DNA of 64,000 nucleotides from Photobacterium alginatilyticum (GTDB lineage: Bacteria; Pseudomonadota; Gammaproteobacteria; Enterobacterales; Vibrionaceae): contig NZ_RSEJ01000021.1 of NCBI RefSeq assembly GCF_009910675.1, positions 52,798 through 116,797 of the forward strand. Reading direction: 5' to 3'. Within the stretch, counting starts at the first letter, position 1; every line of letters begins with the position of its first letter. The translations under genes were made by a program, and so were the position numbers. The notes beneath the pieces are model-generated. The model did not search any database. It was not told the origin of the DNA and was given only the letters and a program-made list of their open reading frames with translations. Below are positions 63,926 to 64,000 of this stretch, piece by piece.

Positions 63926-64000
63926 ATGACAAAACGTAGTAGAAGAACATTTAGCCCCGAGTTTAAACTTGAAGCCGCACAGTTAGTTCTTGACCAAGGC
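63926..64000 (+). CDS. IS3-family transposase OrfA, N-terminus (runs off window)
   Basis: MTKRSRRTFSPEFKLEAAQL and onward: the start of the IS3-family helix-turn-helix OrfA (RRTFSPEFKLEAAxLVLDQG). Twenty-five codons are inside the window. Its promoter region faces the toxin-like pair, and the IS left end must lie between 63805 and 63925 but is not resolved. Confidence 0.8.
   Translation, partial: MTKRSRRTFSPEFKLEAAQLVLDQG

Overview
The window looks like chromosomal DNA of a marine gammaproteobacterium of the Vibrionaceae (Photobacterium/Enterovibrio/Vibrio type). Support comes from the core gene set and its neighbourhoods: yajQ, a Trp-type DAHP synthase (aroH), selO, a cvfB-like S1 protein, moeA-moeB beside folE, yjjI-yjjW, a YcbB-type L,D-transpeptidase, alx/terC, glgC and a LexA-controlled sulA. 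A 264-bp MITE-like element with 23-bp terminal inverted repeats also lies in the core part. The assignment is inferred from gene content; no rRNA or tRNA gene is visible.

Positions 1 to about 26,518 are one end of a mobile defence island. From left to right it holds: a KAP/YobI-like membrane P-loop NTPase cut by the window edge; an unrecognised protein with a WxWCH nuclease-like motif; a TTG-started protein with a C-terminal HEPN Rx4H motif; a four-gene Lamassu/ABC-3C-type operon (metallo-beta-lactamase hydrolase, trypsin-like protease, small middle component, SMC-like ATPase with a CPLC zinc hook); a stretch of mobile-element debris; two MbcA/ParS/Xre-type antitoxin-like genes and a Xre regulator; and a 1571-residue Avs-like STAND NTPase with an N-terminal PD-(D/E)xK nuclease. 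At the right end sits a higher-GC, translationally coupled operon of four recombination genes: three large tyrosine-recombinase-like proteins and one small protein. It resembles the GInt (ginABCD) and Gamma-Mobile-Trio type modules. Immediately beyond it a pirin gene is cut off after its conserved GGFPPHP motif, which marks the island boundary to within a few bases near 26,518.

The most unusual structure in the island is a family of short hairpins (2333, 3576, 5011, 12118, 14476, 19614), all in the same orientation. They share TTTGTCC on the left and TGCCCC on the right, but most have different stems. One lies at nearly every boundary between defence units, and two copies (2333 and 5011) are identical over 50 bp. 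This looks like punctuation of a modular array of defence cassettes.

From 26.5 to about 61.7 kb the DNA is ordinary core chromosome with clear terminators: a DnaJ-related protein, a serine transporter, an HDOD protein, yajQ, aroH, a PEP-synthase-like protein lacking its active-site Cys, selO, a two-TM protein, cvfB, an orphan OppA, an OmpA-like lipoprotein, moeB/moeA, folE, a LysR regulator, yjjW/yjjI, a YcbB-type transpeptidase, alx, a chemoreceptor, an amidohydrolase-DUF3299-porin operon, glgC, an arginine/ornithine-type antiporter and sulA with a perfect LexA box.

The last 2 kb are again mobile: a decayed IS481-type transposase, a thymidylate-kinase-like gene, a ParE/RelE-like toxin beside a tiny Asn/Gln/Gly-rich protein, and the start of an IS3-family orfA running off the right edge.
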